A stretch of 64,000 bases of DNA from an uncultured Bacilli bacterium (GCA_947629655.1 CANREL010000002.1:1-64000), one strand, 5' to 3'. Positions 51,728 through 60,825 are shown, counted from the stretch's first letter. Program-made: numbers and translations. Notes: generated from the letters alone by a model not told the origin.

Positions 51728-51749
51728 GTAGATATTTCTACTTTTTTTC
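51727..51749 (+). terminator. Intrinsic terminator of the two-component locus
   Basis: A 6-bp stem (51727-51732 with 51737-51742), loop TATT, T-tract; starts in the kinase stop codon. Confidence 0.75.
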
Positions 51750-51791
51750 TTTTTCTTATGTTAAAATTAATGAATAGAGAAGAGTGATTGA

Positions 51792-52097
51792 ATGAAATTA
51801 GAAGATCAGTACAAATATTTAATCGGTGCCTATTATGGGGTGATGGAGATGGATGAATATCCTCTAAAAGTCTACATTTTAAGAGATATTGAAAACTATA
51901 TTAAAGATTTTATCAGCGTTAATCCCATTCCTAATTATTCTTATCGAGTTGAAGCTGAAAAGTTTGAAAAAGAATTGTCTTTAAAGACTAAATTACAAGA
52001 TGCTTTACTAGTTCTCAATAAGATAGATGCTCCTTTAGAACTTGTTTTGATGATCAAGCGAAGAATTAAAGATATAAATGATCAAGAGTATAAATAA
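51792..52097 (+). CDS. Small helical protein, unknown function
   Basis: A 101-residue soluble, mainly helical protein (MKLEDQYKYLIGAYYGVMEMDEYPLKV in pieces; later EKFEKELSLKTKLQDALLVLNKI). Not recognised. A GAAGAGTGAT site precedes ATG 51792. No signal peptide or metal-binding motif. Stands between a terminator and the metal exporter, 55 bases from the latter. Confidence 0.6.
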   Translation: MKLEDQYKYLIGAYYGVMEMDEYPLKVYILRDIENYIKDFISVNPIPNYSYRVEAEKFEKELSLKTKLQDALLVLNKIDAPLELVLMIKRRIKDINDQEYK

Positions 52098-52152
52098 TTA
52101 TCTTTTCTTTTTGAATATAATATTATATAATTAACAAACGGGAGTTGAACTT

Positions 52153-53049
52153 ATGGAACGTTATAAAAGTATAAAACGTGCTAGTGTTTTAGGAATAATT
52201 GGTAATATCTTCTTACTCATAATTAAGGGAATTATCGGTTTTATCACGAATAGTCAAGCTATGATTGCTGACAGTTTTAATAGTGCTGGAGACATCGTCT
52301 CTTCATTCATGACTTATATCGGTAATAAAATAGCTAGTAAACCATCTGATGAAGATCACAATTTAGGTCATGGTAAAGCGGAATACATCTATTCCATGCT
52401 CATAAGTATTGCGATGATTTACATGGCTCTTAAGATTTTTATCAATTCTTTAAATGCTTTGATAACTGGTAGTACTTATGAATTTTCTATTTGGTTAATA
52501 ATTGTCTGTATCGTAACTATTTTGACTAAACTAGCACTATTTATCTATACTGATAAATTGTCAAAAGAGTTTAACAATCTTTTGATAAAGTCTAATTCTT
52601 ATGATCATCGCAATGACTGTATCTTGACGACTTTTAACTTGATATCATGTCTTTTAGTTTTATTCAATATCTATTGGTTTGATAGTGTCGTAGGGCTAGG
52701 AATTTCTGTTTGGATCATTTATACCTCTGTTAGAATCTTTGTTGATAGTTATGACGTCTTGATGGATAAATCAATATCTGATACGACTAAACAAAAAGTT
52801 TATGACATCATTAAAAATCATCCTGAGATAAAAAGAGTAAATCACTTTAATTCCACTCCAGTGGGATATCGTTATCAGATTTCATTAACCATCTTTGTCG
52901 ATGGTAACTTATCAACATTTGAATCTCACAAAATAGCTGATGACTTAGAAAAAGAGATCAATAAAAAAATTGAAGAAATATATCTTGCTGTCATTCATGT
53001 CAATCCTATCGAAATTGATAAAATTCGCAAAAAGAAATCTAAAAAATAA
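52153..53049 (+). CDS. Cation diffusion facilitator, probably Mn(II)-type
   Basis: A 298-residue CDF exporter with six membrane helices and a cytoplasmic C-terminal domain (VNHFNSTPVGYRYQISLTIFVDG in pieces). Transport-site residues in helix 2 are N43 and D47 (ADSFNSAGD) and in helix 5 D151 and D155 (SYDHRNDC). The N-D-D-D set is, from memory, the manganese-type signature (MntE); zinc exporters carry His. GHGKAEY after helix 2 is a CDF hallmark. Ends in a terminator. Confidence 0.85.
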   Translation: MERYKSIKRASVLGIIGNIFLLIIKGIIGFITNSQAMIADSFNSAGDIVSSFMTYIGNKIASKPSDEDHNLGHGKAEYIYSMLISIAMIYMALKIFINSLNALITGSTYEFSIWLIIVCIVTILTKLALFIYTDKLSKEFNNLLIKSNSYDHRNDCILTTFNLISCLLVLFNIYWFDSVVGLGISVWIIYTSVRIFVDSYDVLMDKSISDTTKQKVYDIIKNHPEIKRVNHFNSTPVGYRYQISLTIFVDGNLSTFESHKIADDLEKEINKKIEEIYLAVIHVNPIEIDKIRKKKSKK

Positions 53050-53073
53050 ATATTAGTCAATCTAATATTTTTT
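53048..53073 (+). terminator. Intrinsic terminator of the metal exporter
   Basis: A 9-bp perfect stem (53048-53056 with 53062-53070), 5-base loop, Ts. Confidence 0.8.
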
Positions 53074-53090
53074 ATTTTTATCTTTTAAGT

Positions 53091-53096
53091 TATAAT
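53091..53096 (+). promoter_or_regulatory. -10 box for the phosphoribosyltransferase
   Basis: TATAAT 20 bases before ATG 53116; no -35 or TG extension. Confidence 0.45.
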
Positions 53097-53115
53097 AATA
53101 TTATTAGGAGGATTT

Positions 53116-53652
53116 ATGAAAAAAATAAATGAAATTAATAATATTTTATATCGTGTCGAAAAAGATTTTCCCATAGGTGGCGTCAATTTTATCGATTTGA
53201 CACCGACTATGACTACTTCTGATCATTTTAAAAAAGTTGCTTTGATGTTAGTTGAAAAAATAAACGAAAAAAAGCAAAAGATTGATTACATCATTTCCCC
53301 TGATGCACGTGGTTTTCTTTGGGGAAGTTACGTTGCCGCACTTCTTGAAAAACCATTGATACCCGTTAGAAAACGTGGTAAATTGCCAACTAGCTGTGTG
53401 ATGGCAACTAGTAGTGATAAAACTGAATATTCTGATATCGAACTCGATTTACCAGAAGTTGATCTAAATAACAAGAATTGTATTTTTATCGATGATGTCT
53501 ATGCTACGGGTGGCACGTTTAAAGCTTGTCAAAAATTAGTTTCTAGTTGTGGTGGAACACTATCTGAAGCCTATGTCGTTTTAAATGTTTTATTGACTAC
53601 TGATAAAGTCAATTACTTAATTACTAGTAATGATTTAAAAATCGATAATTAG
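53116..53652 (+). CDS. apt: Adenine phosphoribosyltransferase-like protein
   Basis: A 178-residue type I phosphoribosyltransferase. It opens with FPIGGVNFIDLTPTM, like Apt (FPKPGILFKDITPL), has the PRPP loop CIFIDDVYATGGTFKAC and SPDARGFLWGSYVAALL. Salvages a purine base with PRPP; adenine is most likely, but FPIGG differs from the usual FPxPG, so another purine or a regulator cannot be excluded. AGGAGG ribosome binding site. Confidence 0.75.
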   Translation: MKKINEINNILYRVEKDFPIGGVNFIDLTPTMTTSDHFKKVALMLVEKINEKKQKIDYIISPDARGFLWGSYVAALLEKPLIPVRKRGKLPTSCVMATSSDKTEYSDIELDLPEVDLNNKNCIFIDDVYATGGTFKACQKLVSSCGGTLSEAYVVLNVLLTTDKVNYLITSNDLKIDN

Positions 53653-53654
53653 AA

Positions 53655-53683
53655 TTGTATCTTTATAATTTTAATGTTATAAT
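53655..53683 (+). promoter_or_regulatory. Promoter for the 53710 membrane protein
   Basis: TTGTAT (53655-53660), 17-base spacer ending TGT, TATAAT (53678-53683). Confidence 0.75.
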
Positions 53684-53709
53684 GTTTGTATAAAATGGGA
53701 GGCTAGAGT

Positions 53710-54705
53710 ATGCAAAAGAATAGTAGAGAGAAAGCCTGGAAAGCTACTGCCAATATTAGTGAAAAGCCAAAGAAAAAGATTGTTGATGATGACATTGCCA
53801 ATTTAAATGCCGATGAAGATTTTGCTCCAGTTGAAGAAACTGAAGAAAAAGTACCACTTACAGAAGAAGAAAAACAGATGGTGCGCAAGAAACTATTTAT
53901 ATTATTAATAGTCATTGCCGTCGTTTTACTTCTTCAAGTTATGTTCTTATTCTTTAATCCATTTAGTAAAAAAGAAGAAAAACCAAAAGAAGTTGAAGAA
54001 GTTGAAGAAAAAGTACCTGAAGAAGAGGAAGAAGAAGTATCTGTTGAAGATAGGTCTTTGAAAGATTTTCAAGATGGTCTAGCAATTCCTAGTAATAACG
54101 TTGAAATGCAAGCTTTAATTTCCGAAATAAGTTATACTACTCGTGATTATTATGGTAATGATACTTTATCAATATTCAAATCTAAAGATATGCATATACC
54201 AGCTTTAAGTAATCGTGATAAGTTGTTATTAGTATCTAAGACTTTTGATTTTAAAAAGTTATTACCAAAAGATTTGTGTGCCCAAGACATCACCATTCCA
54301 ACTTCTGAAGTAGATAAAATTCTCAAGAATCGTTTTAATACTCAAGTATCTTCATATGAAAATATCAATTATAGTGATGAGGATGCCAAAGTCAATATTA
54401 GGTTTACTAATAATGGTACTAATTACATCGGTAAGTGTTATAAACCAAATGAAAATGATGTCACATCATTAACAGCTCAATCATTTCTTTCTGCCACCAA
54501 GAGTAAGAATAATATCTATATCGATATGAAAGTAGTATTCGTCAATAAAAAGGGTATTTATTCCGATACTAATTTCCAACATATAATTTCTAATGCAAGT
54601 GCTGCTTCAGTAGAAAATGACATTACTAAAGGTAATACATACCGATATATTTTTGATATCAGTGGTAAATATTATTATCTGACTGAAATACAATTACAGA
54701 AATAG
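53710..54705 (+). CDS. Single-pass membrane protein, unknown
   Basis: Not recognised. 331 residues. A cytoplasmic N-terminus of about 58 residues, basic then acidic, leads to one membrane helix (about 60-83), a highly acidic E/V/P linker (about 90-118) and an ectodomain of about 210 residues with two cysteines (LCAQDI and GKCYKP) that could form a disulfide. Own promoter, GGGAGG ribosome binding site and terminator. Layout resembles the membrane protein at 28337 but sequences do not obviously match. Confidence 0.7.
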   Translation: MQKNSREKAWKATANISEKPKKKIVDDDIANLNADEDFAPVEETEEKVPLTEEEKQMVRKKLFILLIVIAVVLLLQVMFLFFNPFSKKEEKPKEVEEVEEKVPEEEEEEVSVEDRSLKDFQDGLAIPSNNVEMQALISEISYTTRDYYGNDTLSIFKSKDMHIPALSNRDKLLLVSKTFDFKKLLPKDLCAQDITIPTSEVDKILKNRFNTQVSSYENINYSDEDAKVNIRFTNNGTNYIGKCYKPNENDVTSLTAQSFLSATKSKNNIYIDMKVVFVNKKGIYSDTNFQHIISNASAASVENDITKGNTYRYIFDISGKYYYLTEIQLQK

Positions 54706-54721
54706 GCACAGCCTATTTTTT
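54700..54721 (+). terminator. Intrinsic terminator of the 53710 gene
   Basis: An 8-bp perfect stem (54700-54707 with 54711-54718), 3-base loop, T-tract; spans the stop codon. Confidence 0.85.
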
Positions 54722-54735
54722 TATTAGGAGGGTTT

Positions 54736-55566
54736 ATGAAAAAATATATTTTTGTCGACATCGATGGAACTTTGAATGATTCTAATAAACACGTATCTGA
54801 AAACAATATCAAAGCTTTACAACACATTTCTACTTTAGAGACTGAAATCGTTTTCTGTTCTGGTCGTTGTAATAATTATTTGATGGAATTAATTGATCAC
54901 TGCCAAGTTGGTCGCTACATCATATCTTCTAATGGTAGTATGATTTATGACTATTTAGAAAAAAAGATTTTATATGCAAAAAAGATTCCTTTTCCGATTA
55001 TTAAAAAGTTGTATACATACTGTATCAACAATTCTTTAGCGATTACTTTTAATACTGAGAAATATCGCTATTCCAGTAATATTACTAATTATGGTAAAAA
55101 CTATAGTAAGAGTGATATGCGTGAAATAGGAACCATTACTGATATGAAAGATAAATGTATCACGCAATTTGTCATCGGAAGTTACGAATATGATAAAATG
55201 CTTGAAATTAAAAAATATTTGGATAGAATAGAAGGTATTGAAATTGTTAATATCTCTACGACTATGAAAAATAGAGAAAAGAATAGTGATAGTGGTTTTT
55301 TCTATGATGTTGTCTATACTGGTATGAATAAGGGTAGTGGTATTACTAAACTTCTAGAAATTTTAAACATTTCAAAGAATGACTGTATTGCCATTGGTGA
55401 TCACGTCAATGACATATCGATGTTTAAAGCTGTCAAATATAAAATAGCTATGGGTAATGCTTATGACGAATTGAAGAAAAAAGCTGATTACATAACTAAA
55501 TCCAACGATGAAGATGGCGTAAAATATGCTTTGGAGTATATTGAGAAAGAACTATTAGAAAAATAA
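54736..55566 (+). CDS. Cof-type HAD phosphatase
   Basis: A 276-residue HAD hydrolase of the Cof/YidA group: nucleophile motif FVDIDGTLND (D8, D10), motif II FCSGR, and the metal motif IGDHVNDISMFKAV near the C-terminus, with a type IIB cap between. Dephosphorylates small phosphorylated metabolites such as sugar phosphates or FMN; substrate not evident. TTAGGAGGG precedes ATG 54736. Confidence 0.86.
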   Translation: MKKYIFVDIDGTLNDSNKHVSENNIKALQHISTLETEIVFCSGRCNNYLMELIDHCQVGRYIISSNGSMIYDYLEKKILYAKKIPFPIIKKLYTYCINNSLAITFNTEKYRYSSNITNYGKNYSKSDMREIGTITDMKDKCITQFVIGSYEYDKMLEIKKYLDRIEGIEIVNISTTMKNREKNSDSGFFYDVVYTGMNKGSGITKLLEILNISKNDCIAIGDHVNDISMFKAVKYKIAMGNAYDELKKKADYITKSNDEDGVKYALEYIEKELLEK

Positions 55567-55573
55567 TAATTTA

Positions 55574-55582
55574 TGTTATAAT
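55574..55582 (+). promoter_or_regulatory. Extended -10 box for tkt
   Basis: TGT-TATAAT 17 bases before the transketolase start. Confidence 0.6.
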
Positions 55583-55599
55583 ATAAAATAGGTGATACT

Positions 55600-57573
55600 A
55601 TGATAGGTTTTAAAAAAGAAAATAATAACGTCGATAAGAAAATTATCGATAATATTCGTGGGTTAGCTCTTGATATGATAGATAGTGCTAAAAGTGGGCA
55701 TCCCGGTATTGCTTTGGGAGCAGCACCAATCATTACGACTATCTATAACAATCACATGATCATCAATCCCAAAGATGAAAAATGGATCAATCGTGATCGT
55801 TTCGTCATGTCTGCTGGACATGGTTCCAGTCTTTTATATGCAACTCTTTACATGTCCGGTTTTAATATAACTCTAGATGATTTAAAAGCTTTTCGCCAAA
55901 TTGACTCAATTACCCCTGGTCATCCTGAAGTCAATGTAACCCCTGGTGTCGATGTTTCAACTGGACCACTTGGTCAGGGCATTGCTAACGCAGTTGGCAT
56001 CGCGATTGGTGAAAAGTATCTCGAAAAATATTTTGGTGAAGATATCATTAACTATAACACTTACGTCTTATGCGGTGAAGGGGACTTGATGGAAGGTATC
56101 AGTTACGAAGCTTGTTCTCTTGCTGGGCGCCTAGGACTAAATCGCTTAATCGTCTTAATGGACTCTAATGGAATCACTCTTGATGGAAGTCTTGATAACA
56201 GTTTTAACGAAAACATTAAAATGCGTTTTGAGTCTCAGGGATGGAACTATCTAAATGTCGCAGATGGTGAAAATACATTAGATATTGACATGGCTATTGA
56301 AAAAGCTAAGAGTTCTGATCGTCCAACCCTCATTGAAGTAAATACTGTCATCGGACGTTATTCCGTCAACCAAGGTTCATCCGTAGTCCACGGTTCACCT
56401 CTTTCTAAAGAAGACTTAGCCAGTGTTAAAGAAAAGTTATCACTTCGCAACGTATCTTTTCAACCTAGTGCTGAAGCTTTAGAAGAGATGCAACAAGCTA
56501 TTAAAAAACGCTCTTTACCTTTGTATGAAGAGTGGGATAAAAAATATAAGGAATTGGATAAGAATACGAAAAAGGAATTAGACTCCATCATCAATTCTAA
56601 AAAAGCCATCAAACTAAAAGATATCATTTATGACTCTCCTCAAGACATGAAAGAGTCTCCTCGTGAATCGAGTGGTAAAGTCATCAATGCGATAAGTGAT
56701 ATCTATCCTTTCTTGATTGGTGGTAATGCTGACGTTGGTAAATCGACTAATTCCAAAATAAATAGTAGTGGCGCTTTTTCCAACAATTATCCATTGGGTC
56801 GCAATATCAATTATGGAGTTCGTGAACACGCCATGGCCGCCATTTCTAACGGTATTGCTCTTACTGGTCTAACGCCATTCGCATCAACTTTCTTTGCTTT
56901 TTCTGATTATGCTAAACCAGCTATTCGCATGAGTGCAATGATGAATTTACCAGTTATCTATATCTTTACTCATGACTCCGTAACTGTCGGTGAAGATGGT
57001 CCAACTCATCAACCAGTTGAACAATTGGTATCTCTTCGCAGTATTCCTAATTTTGACGTCTATCGACCAGCTGACAGTAATGAAGTCATCGGTAGCTACA
57101 AAGCCATTTTTGAAAATCGTCGTCCTGCCGCTATCGTTCTAGCTCGAAATAAAGTTGATATCAATGAATTTACTAATATTAATGCGACGATGAATGGGGC
57201 TTACATCTTAGAAAAAGAACACAAAATAATCGATGCCACCATCATCTCTAGTGGGGAAGATGTGACGCTTGCTTCTAAAGTAAAACAGGAATTGGAGAGT
57301 AAAGGTTATGATATAAGACTTGTATCCATGCCTTGTATGGAAGTCTTTGAACGACTTGATGAGAAAGAAAGACAAGAAATCATTCCCGAAAATACTAAGA
57401 CTTTTGTCATTGAATCATCATCATCACTATCTTGGTACAAATATGTTTCTAGTAAGGATTACTTATTTACAATCGATACTTTTGGCTATAGTGGTCCTAA
57501 AAATGACGTTTTGAAAAAACTTGGTATGACAGAAAAAGAAATAACTAAAAAAATCGAAGAATTATTAAATTAA
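55600..57573 (+). CDS. tkt: Transketolase
   Basis: Moves two-carbon units between sugar phosphates in the non-oxidative pentose phosphate pathway, using thiamine diphosphate. The 657-residue protein has SAKSGHPGIALGAAP, SAGHGSSLLYATL, the ThDP site GEGDLMEGISYEA and the signature GREHAMAAISNGIAL-type YGVREHAMAAISNGIALTG. Length is usual. Followed by sirA and yneF genes, as in B. subtilis. AGGTGA ribosome binding site. Confidence 0.95.
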   Translation: MIGFKKENNNVDKKIIDNIRGLALDMIDSAKSGHPGIALGAAPIITTIYNNHMIINPKDEKWINRDRFVMSAGHGSSLLYATLYMSGFNITLDDLKAFRQIDSITPGHPEVNVTPGVDVSTGPLGQGIANAVGIAIGEKYLEKYFGEDIINYNTYVLCGEGDLMEGISYEACSLAGRLGLNRLIVLMDSNGITLDGSLDNSFNENIKMRFESQGWNYLNVADGENTLDIDMAIEKAKSSDRPTLIEVNTVIGRYSVNQGSSVVHGSPLSKEDLASVKEKLSLRNVSFQPSAEALEEMQQAIKKRSLPLYEEWDKKYKELDKNTKKELDSIINSKKAIKLKDIIYDSPQDMKESPRESSGKVINAISDIYPFLIGGNADVGKSTNSKINSSGAFSNNYPLGRNINYGVREHAMAAISNGIALTGLTPFASTFFAFSDYAKPAIRMSAMMNLPVIYIFTHDSVTVGEDGPTHQPVEQLVSLRSIPNFDVYRPADSNEVIGSYKAIFENRRPAAIVLARNKVDINEFTNINATMNGAYILEKEHKIIDATIISSGEDVTLASKVKQELESKGYDIRLVSMPCMEVFERLDEKERQEIIPENTKTFVIESSSSLSWYKYVSSKDYLFTIDTFGYSGPKNDVLKKLGMTEKEITKKIEELLN

Positions 57574-57632
57574 TTCTTTTTTTCTACATTTTTTTTAAAT
57601 CTCAAACTCTATACTAATAAAGAGGTGAAAAG

Positions 57633-58058
57633 ATGAGAATTTATTACATTTTTAGTATCAGAGATGAGTTTTATGAATTGTATAAGGACTATCCTAAAGC
57701 CCTGTATAATATTCTCCTTGAGATATATGAGATGAATAAAAAAGATATCGAATATGGAATGACTCTTTTTAAACAATTAGCTCTTCCCATCAATAAATAT
57801 GATCTTGATCGCAAGATTTTTAATGATTTGAAAGATAAGATGCGTTATTCTCGCAATAATGATGAACACATCATCAACAATCTCTATTCTGAAGAGGTTA
57901 GTATCATGAAAGTAAAAAATACCCATATCGTCATCAACACTATTCAAAGTTATACTGAATTTTTTGAACTGTTGAACAAATACAAGTATTTTCTCTTTGC
58001 CTGTGATTTCAAAAATGATGATTATTTCTTTCTCTCTCGCATTAAAACTCTTGTCTAA
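57633..58058 (+). CDS. sirA: SirA-like replication inhibitor
   Basis: A 141-residue protein. It begins MRIYYIFSIRDEFYELY and ends with FLFACDFKNDDYFFLS, positions where B. subtilis SirA has YYTYLIKEEFA and FLAMDFNAHRYGWLN. Together with the tkt-x-yneF order this supports SirA, which binds DnaA domain I and blocks new initiation at sporulation. Whether this organism sporulates is not shown, so the protein may tune initiation in growth. AGAGGTG precedes the ATG. Confidence 0.7.
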   Translation: MRIYYIFSIRDEFYELYKDYPKALYNILLEIYEMNKKDIEYGMTLFKQLALPINKYDLDRKIFNDLKDKMRYSRNNDEHIINNLYSEEVSIMKVKNTHIVINTIQSYTEFFELLNKYKYFLFACDFKNDDYFFLSRIKTLV

Positions 58059-58101
58059 ACATATAATTTTTAGTAAAATGTTACTAGGGAGATGATTATA
58101 T

Positions 58102-58311
58102 ATGTGGCTAAATATCTTATGGTTAGTAATTGGACTAGTTATTGGTGCCATTTTGGGATTCTTTATCTGTAAAAAAGTCATGACTGATTATTTGAAGAAA
58201 AACCCACCTATAAACGAAGAAATGATTAAGACTTTGATGTTACAAATGGGAAGAAAGCCTTCACAAAAACAGATAAATCAAATTATGAAACAAATGGAAA
58301 AATTCAACTAG
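58102..58311 (+). CDS. yneF: YneF family small membrane protein (UPF0154)
   Basis: A 69-residue protein with one N-terminal membrane helix (about 4-26) and the highly conserved segment [21 protein letters not shown] followed by [16 protein letters not shown]. The sequence clearly matches UPF0154/YneF. Function unknown; always a small membrane-anchored protein. Directly follows sirA as in Bacillus. GGGAGATG precedes ATG 58102. Confidence 0.93.
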   Translation: MWLNILWLVIGLVIGAILGFFICKKVMTDYLKKNPPINEEMIKTLMLQMGRKPSQKQINQIMKQMEKFN

Positions 58312-58346
58312 AAATAGTCGATTTTTCTTTTATTTTAAAGGAAATA

Positions 58347-58375
58347 TTGACTAATTTTATTCCATGTGATAAAAT
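58347..58375 (+). promoter_or_regulatory. Promoter of the L21-Prp-L27 operon
   Basis: TTGACT (58347-58352), 17-base spacer ending TGA, TAAAAT (58370-58375). Confidence 0.7.
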
Positions 58376-58381
58376 CTAAAT

Positions 58382-58462
58382 GTTTGATGCCTTTATAGCT
58401 CAAACCGCATTGAAAAGGTTTAAACACGTGGTGTACCTCAAGAGCGAGTCTAGAATAATATA
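58382..58462 (+). ncRNA. L21 ribosomal-protein leader
   Basis: A structured 5' leader with TTATAGCTCAAACCGC, AGGTTTAAACACGTGG and TGTACCTCAAGAGCGAGT, the sequence blocks I remember for the Bacillota L21 leader. It is placed between the promoter and the AAAGGAGG of rplU. L21 is thought to bind this leader and repress its own operon. Confidence 0.75.
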
Positions 58463-58476
58463 AAGGAGGAATGTTC

Positions 58477-58779
58477 ATGAAAGCCGTTATTAAAACTGGT
58501 GGTAAACAATACTACGTTAGTGAAGGTGATGTCATCTACGTTGAAAAACTAGATGGTGAAGCTGGCGACAAAGTTATTTTTAATGAAGTATTGATGTGCG
58601 ATAACAAAGTAGGTAATCCTTATCTTAAGGGAGCATCTGTTGAAGGTGAAATCGTAAAGAATGGTAAAGGTAAAAAAATTAGAATCTTTACTTATAAATC
58701 TAAAGACAGAAGTAACCGTCGTACTATGGGTCATAGACAACCATATACAAAAGTTGAAATCAAATCAATTAAAGGTTAA
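58477..58779 (+). CDS. rplU: Ribosomal protein L21
   Basis: A 100-residue 50S protein: MKAVIKTGGKQYYVSEGDVIYVEKL at the start and KIRIFTYKSKDRSNRRTMGHRQPYT near the end (in pieces), with the usual length. ATG 58477 is chosen because AAAGGAGG lies 7 bases upstream; ATG 58471 would be one base from that site. Confidence 0.96.
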   Translation: MKAVIKTGGKQYYVSEGDVIYVEKLDGEAGDKVIFNEVLMCDNKVGNPYLKGASVEGEIVKNGKGKKIRIFTYKSKDRSNRRTMGHRQPYTKVEIKSIKG

Positions 58780-58781
58780 TT

Positions 58782-59084
58782 ATGATTAAAGTACTTGTAT
58801 CAGCAAATAAAAAGAAAATTAATATCTTAGGTCATGCTGATTATGATGATTATGGCAAAGATATAGTTTGTAGTAGTGTATCTAGTATTACTATTACGAC
58901 TATAAATGCAATTCTTATGTTTGATGAGAACTACATAAGCTATAGACAAGAAAAAGATAATTTTGAAATTATTATTAATGAAAATAATAAAATAGTTGAT
59001 AATTTGCTTAAAAACATGTTAAACATGTTACACGAGTTAGCAACTGATTATCCAAAAAATATTAAGATAGAGGAGGAAGACTAA
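58782..59084 (+). CDS. prp: Ribosomal-processing cysteine protease Prp
   Basis: Removes the N-terminal extension of L27. The 100-residue protein has the catalytic pair H18 (GHADY) and C30 (DIVCSSVSS). Lies between rplU and rpmA as in other Bacillota and its stop overlaps the rpmA start. The presence of an extended L27 downstream confirms the function. Confidence 0.94.
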   Translation: MIKVLVSANKKKINILGHADYDDYGKDIVCSSVSSITITTINAILMFDENYISYRQEKDNFEIIINENNKIVDNLLKNMLNMLHELATDYPKNIKIEEED

Positions 59085-59374
59085 TGAGCTTTTTAAGATT
59101 AAATATACAATTATTCGCTCACCACAAAGGACAAGGTTCTACTTCTAACGGTCGTGATTCTGCTGGTCGTAGATTAGGAGCTAAGGTAGCTGATGGTCAA
59201 ACAGCTACAGCTGGATCTATTCTTTATCGTCAAAGAGGAACTAAAATATTTCCAGGTGTAAATGTTAGACGTGGAAGCGATGATACTTTATATACAACTA
59301 TAACTGGTGTTGTTAAATATGAACGTGTTGGAAAAGATAAAACTCAAGTTAGTTGTTATCCAACAGAAAAATAG
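59084..59374 (+). CDS. rpmA: Ribosomal protein L27 with cleavable N-terminal extension
   Basis: A 96-residue 50S protein reaching the peptidyl-transferase centre. The N-terminus [12 protein letters not shown] precedes [14 protein letters not shown]: the extension LNIQLFA is the Prp recognition site, cut just before the first His. GGAGG lies before the overlapping ATG (one-base overlap with prp). Confidence 0.96.
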   Translation: MSFLRLNIQLFAHHKGQGSTSNGRDSAGRRLGAKVADGQTATAGSILYRQRGTKIFPGVNVRRGSDDTLYTTITGVVKYERVGKDKTQVSCYPTEK

Positions 59375-59396
59375 AAAAGAGAATGATCTCTTTTTT
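59375..59396 (+). terminator. Intrinsic terminator of the L27 operon
   Basis: An 8-bp stem (59375-59382 with 59387-59394), 4-base loop, T-tract. Confidence 0.85.
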
Positions 59397-59464
59397 ATTT
59401 TGTTTTTATTGAAAAATATGTTTTTTATAATTATAATGAAGACATAATATCAATATATAATTAT

Positions 59465-59493
59465 GGACATTTTCAAGAAAAAATGCTATAATA
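59465..59493 (+). promoter_or_regulatory. obg promoter
   Basis: TGGACA (59465-59470), 17-base spacer ending TGC, TATAAT (59488-59493). Confidence 0.75.
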
Positions 59494-59518
59494 TGCTCGA
59501 TTTAAAGGAGGTCTTATC

Positions 59519-60793
59519 ATGTTTATTGATGAAGCTAAAATAAAAGTGACCGCTGGTCGTGGTGGCGATGGATGTCTTGCTTTTCGCCGTGAAAAATACA
59601 TACCGATGGGTGGCCCATATGGTGGTAATGGTGGTCGTGGTGCTAACATCAAATTCGTCGTTGATGAAGGCCTTCACACCCTAATTGATTTGCGTTATAT
59701 GAAAACTATTAAAGGTGATAAAGGGGAGAATGGTCGTGGTAAAAACCAAAATGGTGCTAACGCTAGTGACGTCATCATCAAAGTTCCACAAGGAACTGTC
59801 GTAACGGACATTGATACAGGATTAATTCTTGCCGATTTAAAAGGGAAGAATGATGAAGTAGTAGTTGCCTATGGTGGACGTGGTGGACGCGGTAATACGG
59901 CTTTTAAAACCCAATTTAATCCCGCTCCTAACTTTGCTGAAAATGGTGAACCAGGAGAAGAACGCGAATTAAAAGTTGAATTGAAACTGATTGCGGATGT
60001 CGGATTAGTGGGAATGCCTAGTGTTGGTAAGAGTACCATCATCTCTTGTGTCAGCAAGGCTCGTCCGAAGATAGCTGCTTATCACTTTACGACTCTTGTT
60101 CCTAACTTAGGTGTCTGTCAAAGCCGTAAGGGTAAAAGTTTTGTCCTTGCCGATTTACCAGGATTAATTGAAGGAGCAAGTCTCGGTGAGGGTTTGGGAG
60201 ATCGTTTCCTAAGACATATCGAACGTACGCGCATGATCGCTCACGTCATCGACATGAGTGGTTTTGAAGGAAGAGATCCTTATGAAGACTACATAACTAT
60301 CAATAAGGAATTAGAGGCATTTAATAAAAACATTTTGAAAAAACCACAAATCATCATCGCTAATAAGATGGATATTGCACCTTCCCAAGAGAATTTAAAA
60401 GCCTTTAAAAAGAAAGTTAAAGACGTCAAGATTTTTGAAGTCAGCGCTATTTCCAATCGTGGTCTTGAAGATGTCATCGACTATCTTGCTGATACTCTTG
60501 AGACGATTCCAACGACGCCATTATTTGAAGATGAAGAGTTTGAATCACACGTCCTATATAAATTTAAAAAGGAAGAACCATATACGATTGAAAGAGATGG
60601 TGACATCTGGTTAATCAAAGGAGAAGAAGTTGAAAAACTATTCAAAATGACTAAATTTAATACTGATGAAAGTATCAATCGTTTCGCTCGTCGTCTTCGC
60701 AAGATGGGAATCGATGATAAACTTGCAGAACTAGGTGCTAAAGAAGGCGATATCGTCCGCATTCTCGACTTTGATTTTGAATTCAAAGAGTAG
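59519..60793 (+). CDS. obg: GTPase Obg
   Basis: A 424-residue GTPase in 50S assembly and the stringent and stress responses. The N-terminal Obg fold (1-158) is Gly-rich (GRGGDGCLAFRREK, GGPYGGNGGRGA). The G domain has GMPSVGKST, FTTL, DLPGLIEGA and NKMD, and the C-terminal OCT domain is present (about 345-424). AAAGGAGG precedes ATG 59519. Single-gene unit followed by an orphan RNA gene. Confidence 0.96.
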   Translation: MFIDEAKIKVTAGRGGDGCLAFRREKYIPMGGPYGGNGGRGANIKFVVDEGLHTLIDLRYMKTIKGDKGENGRGKNQNGANASDVIIKVPQGTVVTDIDTGLILADLKGKNDEVVVAYGGRGGRGNTAFKTQFNPAPNFAENGEPGEERELKVELKLIADVGLVGMPSVGKSTIISCVSKARPKIAAYHFTTLVPNLGVCQSRKGKSFVLADLPGLIEGASLGEGLGDRFLRHIERTRMIAHVIDMSGFEGRDPYEDYITINKELEAFNKNILKKPQIIIANKMDIAPSQENLKAFKKKVKDVKIFEVSAISNRGLEDVIDYLADTLETIPTTPLFEDEEFESHVLYKFKKEEPYTIERDGDIWLIKGEEVEKLFKMTKFNTDESINRFARRLRKMGIDDKLAELGAKEGDIVRILDFDFEFKE

Positions 60794-60797
60794 TGAT

Positions 60798-60825
60798 TTG
60801 ACAAATATTTAAATTGTGGTATAAT
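60798..60825 (+). promoter_or_regulatory. Strong promoter of the orphan RNA
   Basis: TTGACA (60798-60803), 16-base spacer ending TGG, TATAAT (60820-60825): consensus -35, consensus -10 and a TG extension. Confidence 0.85.
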
